DNA from: Caballeronia sp. INDeC2
Lineage (GTDB): Bacteria > Pseudomonadota > Gammaproteobacteria > Burkholderiales > Burkholderiaceae
Direction: 5' to 3'
Assembly (NCBI RefSeq): GCF_023631325.1
Contig: NZ_JALQDG010000040.1
Coordinates: 62,001 to 126,000, forward strand
Length of the DNA: 64,000 nucleotides
Shown here: positions 27,203-35,928 of the stretch, piece by piece
Layout: every line of letters begins with the position of its first letter
How positions within the stretch are numbered: position 1 is the stretch's first letter
Notes under the pieces: model-generated
What the model was told of the DNA's origin: nothing
Database searches by the model: none
What the model saw: only the letters and a program-made list of their open reading frames with translations
Made by a program: the position numbers and the translations under genes

Positions 27203-29053
27203 ATGGAGACATTCCAGAGCGCGCCGCGCGCGGTGCGTCACGATACCCGCATCGTGTCGATGCTCGCGGCGGCCATCGCGCTCGTCGTGTTTCTGTTCGA
27301 CGCGCTCACGCCACTCGATATCGCCATCGCGGTGCTGTATGTGATCGTCGTGCTGCTGATCGCGTCGACGGGCAATCGTGCCGCGACCATCACGACGGCA
27401 TGGGGCTGCGTCGTGCTCACGCTCATCGGCTTCGTTCTCTCGCACGACGAAAACGTGTCGGGCGGCGCACTCGCGCGCTGCGCGGTGAGCCTGCTCGCGA
27501 TCGGCACGACGGCGATCTTGTCGCTACGCAATCAGGCCACGACGACCAAGATGCAGGAGCAGCTCGAACTGCTCAATCTCGCGCACGATGCGATCGTCGC
27601 GCACGACATGAACGACCGCATCACGTTCTGGAATCGCGGCGCCGAAGCGCTCTACGGCTTCCCGGCGCGCGAGGCGATCGGCCAGCCGATCCAGCGCATG
27701 ACGCAATCGAATTCGCCCGTTCCGCATGCGCAGATTCGAACGGAGCTGTTGCGTTCGGGACGATGGGACGGCGAGATCACGCGCGTGCGGCACGACGGCA
27801 GCGAGATCGTGATTGCGAGCCGCGCGGCGTTGCTGCGCGACGCGAAAGGCCTGCCGTGCGCCGTGCTCGCGACCAGCAACGACATCACGCAGCGCAAGCG
27901 CATGGAAGCGGAATTGCAGCGCCAGCGCGATGCGCTCAAGCGCAGCGAGGCGTTCCTGCTCGACGCGCAGCGCCTGTCGCGCACCGGCACCATCGCGACG
28001 CGTCTGCCCGCGGGCACGATGTGGTGGTCCGACGAGGCGTACCGCATATTCGATTACCCGCGCGATGTCGAGCCGTCCATCGACGCCATTCTCGCGCGCA
28101 CGCATCCCGACGACATCGGCATCGTGCGCGGCGCGCATGAAGCGGCGATCGGCGGCGCGTGCGACATCGACGTGGAGCATCGGCTTCTGTTGCCGGACGG
28201 CTCGGTCAAGCATGTGCACTTCGTCGCGCATCGTGCGTCGACGGAAGCCGACGGCGACGAATACGTCGGCGCGTTGATGGACGTCACCGACACCAAGCTC
28301 GCGCAGGAAGCGCTCGCGCGTTCGACCGCCGAACTCGCGCACGTCACGCGCGTCACGATGCTGGGCGAACTGGCTGCGTCCATCGCGCACGAAGTCACGC
28401 AGCCGATGGCCGCGATCGTCACGAACGGCGATGCCGGCCTGCGCTGGCTCAACCGCGCGCAACCGGATATCGCGGAGGCGCAGCAATCCATCGCGCAGAT
28501 GATCCGCGACGCCAAGCGCGCGAGCGAGGTCATCGCACGCATTCGCGCGATGGCGAGAAAGCGCGACAGCCAGCCCGCGACACTGGACGTGAACGAGATC
28601 GTCGGCGAGACGATCGAGCTCGTGCGGCGCGAGCTCGAACGGCATCGCGTGGACGTGCGCACGGAACTCGCGACGCCGTCGCCCACCGTGCAGTGCGATC
28701 GCGTGCAGTTGCAGCAGGTGCTCATCAACCTGATGATGAACGCCGCGCAGGCCATGTCCGGCGTGAACGGGCCGCGCGTGCTGCGCATCGCGACCGGCGA
28801 GAGCCGGAGCGACGAGGGTTACGCGCGGATCACCGTGCAGGATTCCGGCACGGGCATCAGTGTCGACAACGCGCGCCGTCTTTTCGACGCGTTCTTCACG
28901 ACGAAGGCCGAAGGCATGGGCATGGGCTTGTCGATTTGCCGTTCGATCATCGAGGCGCACGGCGGCAGGATCTGGGCGGAGTCGCCCGATGAAGGCGGCG
29001 CGCGCTTGCGCTTCGTGCTGCCCGAAGACAAGGGGGGAGACGATGAGCATTGA
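27203..29053 (+). CDS. PAS-PAS sensor histidine kinase (FixL-like)
   Basis: A 616-residue sensor. The N-terminus has about four or five membrane helices (residues 15-110), followed by two PAS domains (about 125-245 and 265-375); the second is PAS_3-like with SVKHVHFVAH. HisKA has H396 in SIAHEVTQPMAAIVTNGDAG, the form common in FixL-like kinases of this group. The HATPase reads NLMMNAAQAMSGV, then GMGMGLSICRSIIEAHGG. Its end overlaps the following response regulator by 11 bp, a clear cognate pair. No haem-binding PAS histidine can be claimed. The upstream frame to 27059 is probably not translated. Confidence 0.88.
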   Translation: METFQSAPRAVRHDTRIVSMLAAAIALVVFLFDALTPLDIAIAVLYVIVVLLIASTGNRAATITTAWGCVVLTLIGFVLSHDENVSGGALARCAVSLLAIGTTAILSLRNQATTTKMQEQLELLNLAHDAIVAHDMNDRITFWNRGAEALYGFPAREAIGQPIQRMTQSNSPVPHAQIRTELLRSGRWDGEITRVRHDGSEIVIASRAALLRDAKGLPCAVLATSNDITQRKRMEAELQRQRDALKRSEAFLLDAQRLSRTGTIATRLPAGTMWWSDEAYRIFDYPRDVEPSIDAILARTHPDDIGIVRGAHEAAIGGACDIDVEHRLLLPDGSVKHVHFVAHRASTEADGDEYVGALMDVTDTKLAQEALARSTAELAHVTRVTMLGELAASIAHEVTQPMAAIVTNGDAGLRWLNRAQPDIAEAQQSIAQMIRDAKRASEVIARIRAMARKRDSQPATLDVNEIVGETIELVRRELERHRVDVRTELATPSPTVQCDRVQLQQVLINLMMNAAQAMSGVNGPRVLRIATGESRSDEGYARITVQDSGTGISVDNARRLFDAFFTTKAEGMGMGLSICRSIIEAHGGRIWAESPDEGGARLRFVLPEDKGGDDEH

Positions 29054-29723
29054 CAAGGACGCGGACACGAAGACGAACGCCACCATGGTCTACGTGGTCG
29101 ACGACGACGAATCGATGCGCGACGCGCTTCGCTCGCTGCTGCGCTCGGTCGGCCTGAACGTGATGACGTTCGCGTCCGCGCACGAGTTCCTCGCGTACGA
29201 CATGCCTGAAGTGCCCAGTTGCCTGATCCTCGACGTGCGGCTGAAAGGGCAGAGCGGCCTTGCCGTGCAGGAGCAGATGGCCGCGAGCCAGTTGGGCTTG
29301 CCGATCGTCTTCATGACGGCGCACGGCGACATTGCGATGACCGTGAAGGCGATGAAGGCGGGCGCGAGGGATTTTCTCGCGAAGCCGTTTCGCGATCAGG
29401 ACATGCTCGATGCCGTCGCGCAGGCGCTCGAAGCCGACGAGGAACGGCGCGCGGCGAGCCGCTCCGTCGCGGATCTGCGCCGCTCGTACGAATCGCTGAC
29501 GCCGCGTGAGCGGGAGGTCATGGCGTTCGTCGTGTCGGGGCTGATGAACAAGCAGATCGCCGCGGAGATGAATCTGAGCGAGATCACGGTGAAGATTCAT
29601 CGCGGCCAGGCGATGAAAAAGATGGCGGCGCGTTCGCTCGCCGATCTCGTGCTGAAGGCCGAAGCGCTCGGCGTGAAGATGCCGCAGGGCGCGTCGACGC
29701 CGTCGCGCGCGCAGTGGCCTTGA
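29043..29723 (+). CDS. FixJ-type LuxR-family response regulator
   Basis: A 226-residue response regulator. The receiver reads VYVVDDDESMRDALRSLLRS, the phosphoacceptor Asp is in CLILDVRLKG, MTAHGD carries the conserved Thr and FLAKPF the Lys. The output is a LuxR HTH (LTPREREVMAFVVSG, then NKQIAAEMNLSEITVKIHRG). It overlaps the kinase gene by 11 bp and is its partner. Preceded by AAGGGGGGAGACG, a strong ribosome-binding site. Targets are unknown. Confidence 0.92.
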   Translation: MSIDKDADTKTNATMVYVVDDDESMRDALRSLLRSVGLNVMTFASAHEFLAYDMPEVPSCLILDVRLKGQSGLAVQEQMAASQLGLPIVFMTAHGDIAMTVKAMKAGARDFLAKPFRDQDMLDAVAQALEADEERRAASRSVADLRRSYESLTPREREVMAFVVSGLMNKQIAAEMNLSEITVKIHRGQAMKKMAARSLADLVLKAEALGVKMPQGASTPSRAQWP

Positions 29724-29730
29724 TGCGCGT

Positions 29731-29922
29731 TTATCGTTGCGGCGTGTTCATCGACGATGCTGCTTCTTCATCGAGCGCGATCCGCTCGAGCGGCAACTCG
29801 GTGTCGTAACCCGCGCGATGGAGCGCGCTCCAGTCATGCGGCGCGTTCATCGAATACCATGTGCCGAACGTCAGCACGGCGGCGCAACCCGATAACAACA
29901 CGCGTGTCGATGTATCGCTCAT
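29731..29922 (-). CDS. Small single-helix membrane protein, hypothetical
   Basis: A 63-residue protein with one N-terminal membrane helix (RVLLSGCAAVLTFGTWYSM, about residues 7-25) and an acidic C-terminal tail (ELPLERIALDEEAASS). GGGAG lies 6 bp upstream of the ATG, which supports this start over the ATG at 29946. No family is recognised. It converges with the FixJ-like gene. Confidence 0.6.
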   Translation of the reverse strand: MSDTSTRVLLSGCAAVLTFGTWYSMNAPHDWSALHRAGYDTELPLERIALDEEAASSMNTPQR

Positions 29923-30023
29923 GATGCGCTCCCAGTGCATGACCATGACGTCAGCTTAGAGAAGCGCACGCGCGCCGGCCATTCTACGAACGACTCGGCG
30001 CGCTCATACCAACGTGTGATGCC

Positions 30024-31598
30024 TTACCACGCGCGGCCGCGTTCGCCCAACGCGCCGACGACCTGCTCATCATTCACGATCGCATCGCCATCGCAACCTG
30101 AAAACCGATAGCCGCCCCGTTCCTCAGATTTCGCTTCATACAACGCCGCATCGGCGCGCTTCAACGCGCTTTCGAACACTTCCCCCGGATGCGCGAGCGC
30201 GATGCCCACGCTCACGCCCACGCGCACCGTCTGCCCGCACGAGAGCGCGTACGGCGCGGACAGTTCGCGGATGATCTTGCGCGCGAAAACGGCATTCGAC
30301 GCATCCGCGATATACGTCGCGACGATCGCGAATTCGTCGCCGCCCAGACGCGCGGCCAGCTCGCCGTGGCGCATCGCGTTGCGCAGGCGATCGGCGACGA
30401 GCTTCAGCAGGTCGTCGCCCGCGTTGTGGCCGTGCGTGTCGTTGACGCGCTTGAAGCCGTCGAGATCGACATACATCACCATCACTTTTTCGCGGCCCGC
30501 GCCGCTCGTCATCAGACGCTCGGCGTGATCGCCGAGATAGCGCCGGTTCGGCAGGCCCGTGAGCGAATCGTGATGCGCCCAATGCAGGATCTTCGCTTCG
30601 GCTTTGCGGCGCTCCGTCACGTCCTCGATGATGATCACCGCGCTGCCGTCCGGCACCGGGTTGCGGCTCAGTTCGAGATGCCGGCCGTCGCGCAACGGCA
30701 GATCGAGCGGTCGATTGCCCGCTTCGAGCCATTGCGTGCAACGCTCGGAGAACTGCGCGCGCAGCGTCTCGCCGAACTTCGACACGCCCACATAGCCGAT
30801 GAACTCCGGCAAGGACACGTTCAGCCGCAACATTTCGACGGTCGCGCCGAACAACTCCGCCGCCTTGCGATTGGCGATCACCACCTTGCCCGATGCATCG
30901 ACGGTGCAAAGACCGTGCGGCATGTGCGCGAGCGCCGCGTCGAAGCGCGCGGCGATTTCGGCATGGCCCTGCTCTGCGGTCATCAGCGCGACGAGGCCGC
31001 GATAGTGGCGCTGCACGACCGCGCACATCGCGCCGATATAGAGAAAGAGCGGCGGCACGAGAATCCAGTAGCCGGGCGGCCCGAACAGCCCGCCGACGCC
31101 GATCGGCAGCGCGCCCAGGCACACCTGCGCGATCGCCAGATGCGGTGTGCCCGCGTTGCGTGACGCGATGCCGCCGAGCAGACCCGCGGTCACCATGATT
31201 GCGAGCGACGCGAGGACGGCATCGCCGGAAATCACGCAGGCCATCGCGCCTAGACCCGACACGAGACACGTCGCGAGCGCGAACGGGGCGTAGCGCGCGG
31301 CCCACGGGCCGGGATGCGGCGCGCTCGGGCGGCTGAGCGCCCGATAGCGGCACACGATGGACAGGCGCACGGCGAGCAGGAGCGCGTCGGCGGCGACCCA
31401 GAGCATCGCCCAGATCGCCTGCTGACGGCCGAGCGCGATCACCGCGACGAACGCGCTGGACATGCCCGACAGCAGGAGCGGGCGGATGTCCTCGACGAGT
31501 GTCGATAGAAGGGACGCGCGAATCGCGGCCGTGATGCGCCCGTTCTCTGTCGCCGGCGTGGCCAGAATCGAATCGATCAAGGACGGATTGCCTGACAT
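30024..31598 (-). CDS. Membrane-bound PAS-GGDEF diguanylate cyclase
   Basis: A 524-residue protein likely to make cyclic di-GMP. The first 210 residues hold about six membrane helices, then a PAS domain (about 215-335, HMPHGLCTVDASGKVVIANR), then a GGDEF domain with an intact GGDEF at 419-423 (ARLGGDEFAIVATY) and the SLTGLPNRRYL entry motif. The inhibitory I-site position reads RHGE (410-413) instead of RxxD, so product inhibition may be weakened. There is no EAL domain. It is convergent with the upstream signalling genes and divergent from the MHS transporter. Confidence 0.92.
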   Translation of the reverse strand: MSGNPSLIDSILATPATENGRITAAIRASLLSTLVEDIRPLLLSGMSSAFVAVIALGRQQAIWAMLWVAADALLLAVRLSIVCRYRALSRPSAPHPGPWAARYAPFALATCLVSGLGAMACVISGDAVLASLAIMVTAGLLGGIASRNAGTPHLAIAQVCLGALPIGVGGLFGPPGYWILVPPLFLYIGAMCAVVQRHYRGLVALMTAEQGHAEIAARFDAALAHMPHGLCTVDASGKVVIANRKAAELFGATVEMLRLNVSLPEFIGYVGVSKFGETLRAQFSERCTQWLEAGNRPLDLPLRDGRHLELSRNPVPDGSAVIIIEDVTERRKAEAKILHWAHHDSLTGLPNRRYLGDHAERLMTSGAGREKVMVMYVDLDGFKRVNDTHGHNAGDDLLKLVADRLRNAMRHGELAARLGGDEFAIVATYIADASNAVFARKIIRELSAPYALSCGQTVRVGVSVGIALAHPGEVFESALKRADAALYEAKSEERGGYRFSGCDGDAIVNDEQVVGALGERGRAW

Positions 31599-31991
31599 AC
31601 GGAAGACCGGGGCCAGCGAGAGTACGAAGAGGGCGCGGCGGCGATATTGTCACCGCCGGTCCTCGTGTATACGGCCGCTGGTGCACAAACTTTAGGCACG
31701 ACCTGGACGCCGCTTCAAAGGCGCCGTTGCCGATTATTCATCCCCAGCGCATTCTGACTTTCCTTCCAGCACAATTATGCTGCCGGGCCGACATAGTAAT
31801 CTTCCGCTCACGCCTTTCAGCAGCGGCCCGGCGCGCGGGTTTTGCCTCATCGAAAGCTTTCGATTCAGGGGCGATCATGAATGGATGCCTGCGCGCGACC
31901 CGCGCGGACGTCGTCGGCGAAGAACAAAAGCGCAGCATCGTCGTAAAGATGGCCACAGAAACCGTCGTGCGAAATCAAAAATGGAGACGTC
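31599..31991. other. 393-bp intergenic region between divergent genes
   Basis: No credible gene is visible here. It separates the diguanylate cyclase from the MHS transporter and must hold both promoters. It is AT-richer than its neighbours around 31730-31870 and contains a perfect 16-bp palindrome, listed separately. Confidence 0.6.
31849..31864. promoter_or_regulatory. Perfect 16-bp palindrome upstream of MHS transporter
   Basis: ATCGAAAGCTTTCGAT is perfectly self-complementary and ends 127 bp before the transporter start. It is a strong candidate operator for the transporter-dehydrogenase-dehydroquinase unit. The regulator is not encoded next to it. Confidence 0.5.
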
Positions 31992-33410
31992 ATGGACACG
32001 AACTCTCTCTCACCCGGCGCACAAGGCGAGTCGCACGCCGAGCACCGGAAGCAGACGAAGAAAGCCACCGCGAGCGGCTGGATAGGCTCCGCGCTCGAGT
32101 ACTACGACTTCTTCATCTACGCGCAGGCCGCCGCGCTGATCTTTCCGCAACTCTTCTTTCCGTCCGGCAATCCGAAAGTGGCGATCGTCGCATCGCTCGC
32201 GACGTATGGCGTCGGCTATGTCGCGCGGCCGATCGGCGCGTTCGTGCTCGGCCATTACGGCGACACGCACGGCCGCAAGACCGTGCTCGTGCTGTGCATG
32301 TTCCTCATGGGCTTCTCGACGATGGCAGTCGGCCTGTTGCCGACGTATCACAGCGTCGGCATGCTCGCGCCGGCGCTGCTCGTGATCCTGCGGCTGATTC
32401 AGGGCTTCGCGGTCGCGGGCGAAATCTCGGGCGCGAGCTCGATGATTCTCGAACACTCGCCGTTCGGGCGGCGCGGCTACTTCGCGAGCTTCACGCTGCA
32501 AGGCGTGCAGGCCGGGCAGATTCTCGCCGCCGCCGTCTTCCTGCCGCTCGCGTACTTCATGCCGGAGGATTCGTTCAATTCATGGGGCTGGCGCATTCCG
32601 TTTCTGCTCTCGGCGATCGTGCTGGTCGCGGGCTACATCATCCGCCGCGAAGTGCACGAGACGCCCGCGTTCGAGAAGGAAGGCGAAAGAGGCGCGGTGC
32701 CGCGCTCGCCGATCGTCGATGCCTTCAAGTACAACCTCGGCGACATGTTCCGCGTCGTCTGCATGGCGCTCATGAACGTGATTCCCGTGGTCGCGACCAT
32801 CTTCGGCGCGGCGTACGCCGTGCAGGCGGCCTACGGCGTCGGCTTTCACAAGAGCGTGTATCTGTGGATTCCGGTCGTCGGCAACATTCTCGCCGTGGTG
32901 GTGATCCCGCTCGTCGGCAATCTCTCCGACAAGATCGGGCGCAAGCCGCCGATCATCGTCGGGGCAATCGCGTCGGGGCTGCTGTCGTATCTGTATCTCT
33001 ACGCGATCAGCATTCACAGCGTGGGCTTGGCGATCGTCGCGTCGCTGCTGATGTGGGGCGTCGTCTATCAAGGCTATAACGCGATCTTCCCGAGCTTCTA
33101 TCCCGAGCTTTTCCCGACGCGCACGCGCGTTTCCGCGATGGCGATCTCGCAGAACGTCGGCACGACGATCACCGCGCTCCTGCCCGCGCTCTTCGCGACC
33201 GTCGCGCCGCCGGGATCGACGAACATTCCGCTCACGATCGGCTCGATCACGCTCGCGGTCACGATCATCGCCGCCATCGCCGCTTGGAGCGCACGCGAGA
33301 CGTATCGCATTCCGCTCAGCCAACTCGGCGAGCAGGACGCGCGGCCGGTCGAGAAGTCCGAGTACGAGCGCCTGCGCGCGGAATCGGTCGCGAACGCGCG
33401 CGCTTCCTAA
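31992..33410 (+). CDS. MHS-family MFS transporter, probable quinate/shikimate uptake
   Basis: A 472-residue metabolite:H+ symporter. The N-terminus ASGWIGSALEYYDFFIYAQA is the signature of the MHS family (ShiA, ProP, KgtP relatives). GHYGDTHGRKTVLVLCMF is the motif after helix 2, and ARPIGAFV precedes it. A shikimate or quinate substrate is inferred from the downstream dehydrogenase and type II dehydroquinase genes. GGAGA lies just upstream of the ATG. Followed by a 96-bp gap. Confidence 0.88.
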   Translation: MDTNSLSPGAQGESHAEHRKQTKKATASGWIGSALEYYDFFIYAQAAALIFPQLFFPSGNPKVAIVASLATYGVGYVARPIGAFVLGHYGDTHGRKTVLVLCMFLMGFSTMAVGLLPTYHSVGMLAPALLVILRLIQGFAVAGEISGASSMILEHSPFGRRGYFASFTLQGVQAGQILAAAVFLPLAYFMPEDSFNSWGWRIPFLLSAIVLVAGYIIRREVHETPAFEKEGERGAVPRSPIVDAFKYNLGDMFRVVCMALMNVIPVVATIFGAAYAVQAAYGVGFHKSVYLWIPVVGNILAVVVIPLVGNLSDKIGRKPPIIVGAIASGLLSYLYLYAISIHSVGLAIVASLLMWGVVYQGYNAIFPSFYPELFPTRTRVSAMAISQNVGTTITALLPALFATVAPPGSTNIPLTIGSITLAVTIIAAIAAWSARETYRIPLSQLGEQDARPVEKSEYERLRAESVANARAS

Positions 33411-33506
33411 GGTTCATTTCCTCGATTGCTGTTGTCACGGCGGCGCGCAACCCGCGCCGCCCGCGTGCCTTCGCGCGCGCTCTTTCTATCGATCCGGTGA
33501 ATTCAA

Positions 33507-34565
33507 GTGAATACTGACTCAACGAAAACACGCATCGCGGTGGCGGGCGCGGGCTATATCGGCCAGGCGCACATGGGCGTCGCGCAGGCGAGCGCGACGT
33601 GCACGCTATCCGCCATCGTCGATCCGGCGCCGGGGGCGCAAGGCATCGCGGAGAAAGCAGGCGTGCCGCTTTACAGGACGCTCGACGAACTGCTCGCGAA
33701 GGATCGCCCGGACGGCATCGTGCTCGCGACGCCGAATCAATTGCATGTGGAGCACGCGCGCATCTGTCTCGAGGCCGGCGTGCCGATGCTGCTGGAAAAG
33801 CCGATCGCGCCGACAGTCGAGGAAGCGCAGGCGCTCGTCGATGAAAGCGAACGTTCAGGCGTGAAAGTGCTGATCGGCCATCATCGCGCGCATAGCCCGA
33901 TCATGGCGCGCGCGAAACGGGTGATCGACGAAGGGCGGCTCGGCAAGCTCGTCGCGGTGATGGGCAGCGCGGTGTTCTTCAAGCCCGACGAGTATTACGC
34001 AAGTGCGCCGTGGCGGCGCGAACCGGGCGGCGGCCCGATCCTGCTCAACATGATCCACGAGGTGCATAACCTGCGCATGCTGTGCGGGGATATCGTCGCG
34101 GTACAGGCGTTCGCTTCGCATGCGACGCGCGGCTTTCCTGTCGAGGACACCGTCGCGATCAATCTGCGCTTCGCCAATGGCGCGCTCGGCACGTTCATGC
34201 TGTCCGACACGGCCGCGTCGCCGCGCAGCTGGGAGCAGACCTCGCAGGAGAACAAGGCCTATTCGACTTATCCCGATGAAGACTGCTACGTGATCGCGGG
34301 CACTTTCGGTTCGCTCTCCGTCCCGACGATGCGTCTCAAGTCCTACGCGACAGCTTCCGACCGCTCATGGTGGAAGCCGTTCGAGCAAAGCATCGTGCCG
34401 ATGCAGCGCGACGATCCGCTCGCGCGTCAGATGGAACATTTCGGGCGGGTGGCGCGCGGAGAAGCCGAGCCTATTGTCAGCGCGCGCGACGGGCTGCAGA
34501 ATCTGCGCATCACCGAGGCCATCGCGCGCGCCGCCACGAGCGGCGAGATCGTCGAGACCGCCTGA
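33507..34565 (+). CDS. Gfo/Idh/MocA family NAD(P)-dependent oxidoreductase
   Basis: A 352-residue dehydrogenase from a GTG start preceded by GGTGA. The Rossmann motif is RIAVAGAGYIGQAHMG, and the family's EKPIAPT motif (Lys-Pro) lies near residue 97. GGGPILLNMIHEVHNLR contains the conserved catalytic His region. The family oxidises cyclitols, sugars and related polyols. Between an MHS transporter and aroQ it could oxidise quinate or shikimate in place of the usual AroE/QuiA-type enzyme, but inositol-type substrates are equally possible from sequence alone. Confidence 0.85.
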   Translation: MNTDSTKTRIAVAGAGYIGQAHMGVAQASATCTLSAIVDPAPGAQGIAEKAGVPLYRTLDELLAKDRPDGIVLATPNQLHVEHARICLEAGVPMLLEKPIAPTVEEAQALVDESERSGVKVLIGHHRAHSPIMARAKRVIDEGRLGKLVAVMGSAVFFKPDEYYASAPWRREPGGGPILLNMIHEVHNLRMLCGDIVAVQAFASHATRGFPVEDTVAINLRFANGALGTFMLSDTAASPRSWEQTSQENKAYSTYPDEDCYVIAGTFGSLSVPTMRLKSYATASDRSWWKPFEQSIVPMQRDDPLARQMEHFGRVARGEAEPIVSARDGLQNLRITEAIARAATSGEIVETA

Positions 34566-34600
34566 CTCTTTCAATTCCCCATTCCGTTCAAGGAAATCAC

Positions 34601-35047
34601 ATGGCAAAGATCCTGACGCTGCACGGCGTCAACCTCAACATGTTCGGCAAGCGCGACCCGAAGCAGTACGGCACGGCGACGCTCGCGCAGATCGACGAGC
34701 AAATGGCCGCGTTAGGCCAAGAGCTGGGCGTGGACGTGGAGTGCTACCAGACGAATATCGAAGGCGAGATGTGCTCGCGCATTCATCGCGCGTTCGAGGA
34801 AAAGGTCGATGCGATCGTGATCAACGCCGGCGCTTGGACGCACTACAGCTACGCGATCCGCGATGCGCTCGCCATTCTGACGGCGCCAATCATCGAAGTG
34901 CATATGTCGCACGTTCACGCGCGCGAGGAGTTCCGCCACAAATCGGTGTTCGCGGAAATCGCCAAGGGGCAGATTTCGGGCTTCGGCGTGGACAGCTATC
35001 TGCTCGGCTTGCGCGCGGCGGTCGCTGCGATCAATGCCGGCAAGTAA
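34601..35047 (+). CDS. aroQ: Type II 3-dehydroquinate dehydratase
   Basis: A 148-residue dehydroquinase interconverting 3-dehydroquinate and 3-dehydroshikimate. ILTLHGVNLNMFGKRDP and KQYG (Tyr23, the catalytic-type Tyr), NAGAWTHYSYAIRDAL and EVHMSHVHAREEFRHKS (catalytic His region) are the family motifs. AAGGAA lies 7 bases upstream of this ATG. Clustering with a transporter and a dehydrogenase suggests a catabolic (QuiB-like) rather than a biosynthetic role. Confidence 0.95.
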   Translation: MAKILTLHGVNLNMFGKRDPKQYGTATLAQIDEQMAALGQELGVDVECYQTNIEGEMCSRIHRAFEEKVDAIVINAGAWTHYSYAIRDALAILTAPIIEVHMSHVHAREEFRHKSVFAEIAKGQISGFGVDSYLLGLRAAVAAINAGK

Positions 35048-35056
35048 GATGCTTTT

Positions 35057-35084
35057 CCGGCGAGGCGTGTGGGCGTCTCGCCGG
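35057..35084. terminator. Strong hairpin after aroQ
   Basis: CCGGCGAG (35057-35064) pairs with CTCGCCGG (35077-35084) around 12 nt, between convergent aroQ and a small membrane gene. There is no T-run on either side, so Rho-independent termination is unproven. Confidence 0.4.
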
Positions 35085-35094
35085 CGTTACCGGG

Positions 35095-35256
35095 TCAGAC
35101 CGGACGGCTGAAATCCTTCGATGCAGGCGCCACCGGCTCGCGTTCCTTCTGCACACGCCGCGGTTCCTGATTGTCCTGCGCCGCGCCGCGGATGAAGAGC
35201 ACCGCGCCGAACGCGCAAACTCCCCAGACCGCGGCGATGATCGTAAAGTAGCTCAT
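35095..35256 (-). CDS. Small single-helix membrane protein, hypothetical
   Basis: A 53-residue protein too short for most gene callers. It begins MSYFTIIAAVWGVCAFGAVL, one membrane helix (about 3-22), then a charged tail (NQEPRRVQKEREP) and ends DFSRPV. The ribosome-binding site GGGAGAAGGGA lies immediately upstream at good spacing, which strongly supports translation. No family is recognised. Confidence 0.6.
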   Translation of the reverse strand: MSYFTIIAAVWGVCAFGAVLFIRGAAQDNQEPRRVQKEREPVAPASKDFSRPV

Positions 35257-35319
35257 TTCCCTTCTCCCCGATGCTGCAAGCGGGCGGCTCGTGCCGTCAC
35301 CGCTGGCCCTGTTGGTCCG

Positions 35320-35583
35320 TTACGCCTGCGACGCGGGCAGCGCCAGCAAACGTCCGATCAGCTCTTGCGCAAGCGCATGCTGCTCGGTGATGGTCACGGC
35401 ATCGTCGGCGGTGGCATCGCGCTCGCCGCGCAACTTGCCCGCAAGGCGCATGATGTTGTCCGACGCCGCCTGCAGCGCGTGCAGCAATTCGGCTTGGTTT
35501 TCCGCCGCGCTGTCCTGCGATCCTTCAGCGAAACACTGCGCCGTGCGATGCGGCCTGGCGTTTCCTTCCATCGTCTGATACAT
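35320..35583 (-). CDS. Hypothetical small helical protein
   Basis: An 87-residue protein, largely helical, with ENQAELLHALQAASDNIMRL and TEQHALAQELIGRLLAL. No signal peptide or membrane helix is seen. It lies upstream of, and in the same direction as, the 53-residue membrane protein, 63 bp away. Family unknown. The start is uncertain (an ATG at 35571 is also possible). Confidence 0.5.
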   Translation of the reverse strand: MYQTMEGNARPHRTAQCFAEGSQDSAAENQAELLHALQAASDNIMRLAGKLRGERDATADDAVTITEQHALAQELIGRLLALPASQA

Positions 35584-35928
35584 GGCGACCCCGTCGTGAG
35601 TGGATGATGCGATTCTCCCGCCGATGCGCGCCGATCAATCCTCCGAACAACCCCTGATTCCGGCCTCAAATCGTTTGTTGTGCGGCGTTGAAGATCGATT
35701 CGCGCGCTGCAGTAGGTCCGCCCATCAAGGCTCCTGGGGTCGCCGGGCGGTAAAATCGCAGATCCGTGGACAGATAATCGGCCTTTTTTGCAGCGCCCTG
35801 TGGGGTCATCCGCACGAAAAAACAACACTTTTTATCTGAAAAGAAGAACGGAAAGTCGGACGAAACGACTCGGTCGATCGTTCGGTCATACGAGAGCGGT
35901 AATTTTTGCGGTTCAGGCAGGCATCGAC
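35584..35928. other. 345-bp intergenic region before the aromatic permease
   Basis: No convincing gene is present. The region carries T-rich and A-rich runs (around 35782-35840) and must hold the promoter and leader of the permease gene. I see no clear TyrR box and no riboswitch. Confidence 0.5.

Noticed and set aside
31727..33079. Open frame overlapping the MHS transporter in another phase
   Set aside because: Arg-rich composition and no domain; the real transporter has clear motifs in its own frame.
35584..35928. In-frame extension of the aromatic permease to 35788
   Set aside because: The extension adds unconserved residues and lacks a family N-terminus; ATG at 35929 begins the conserved protein.
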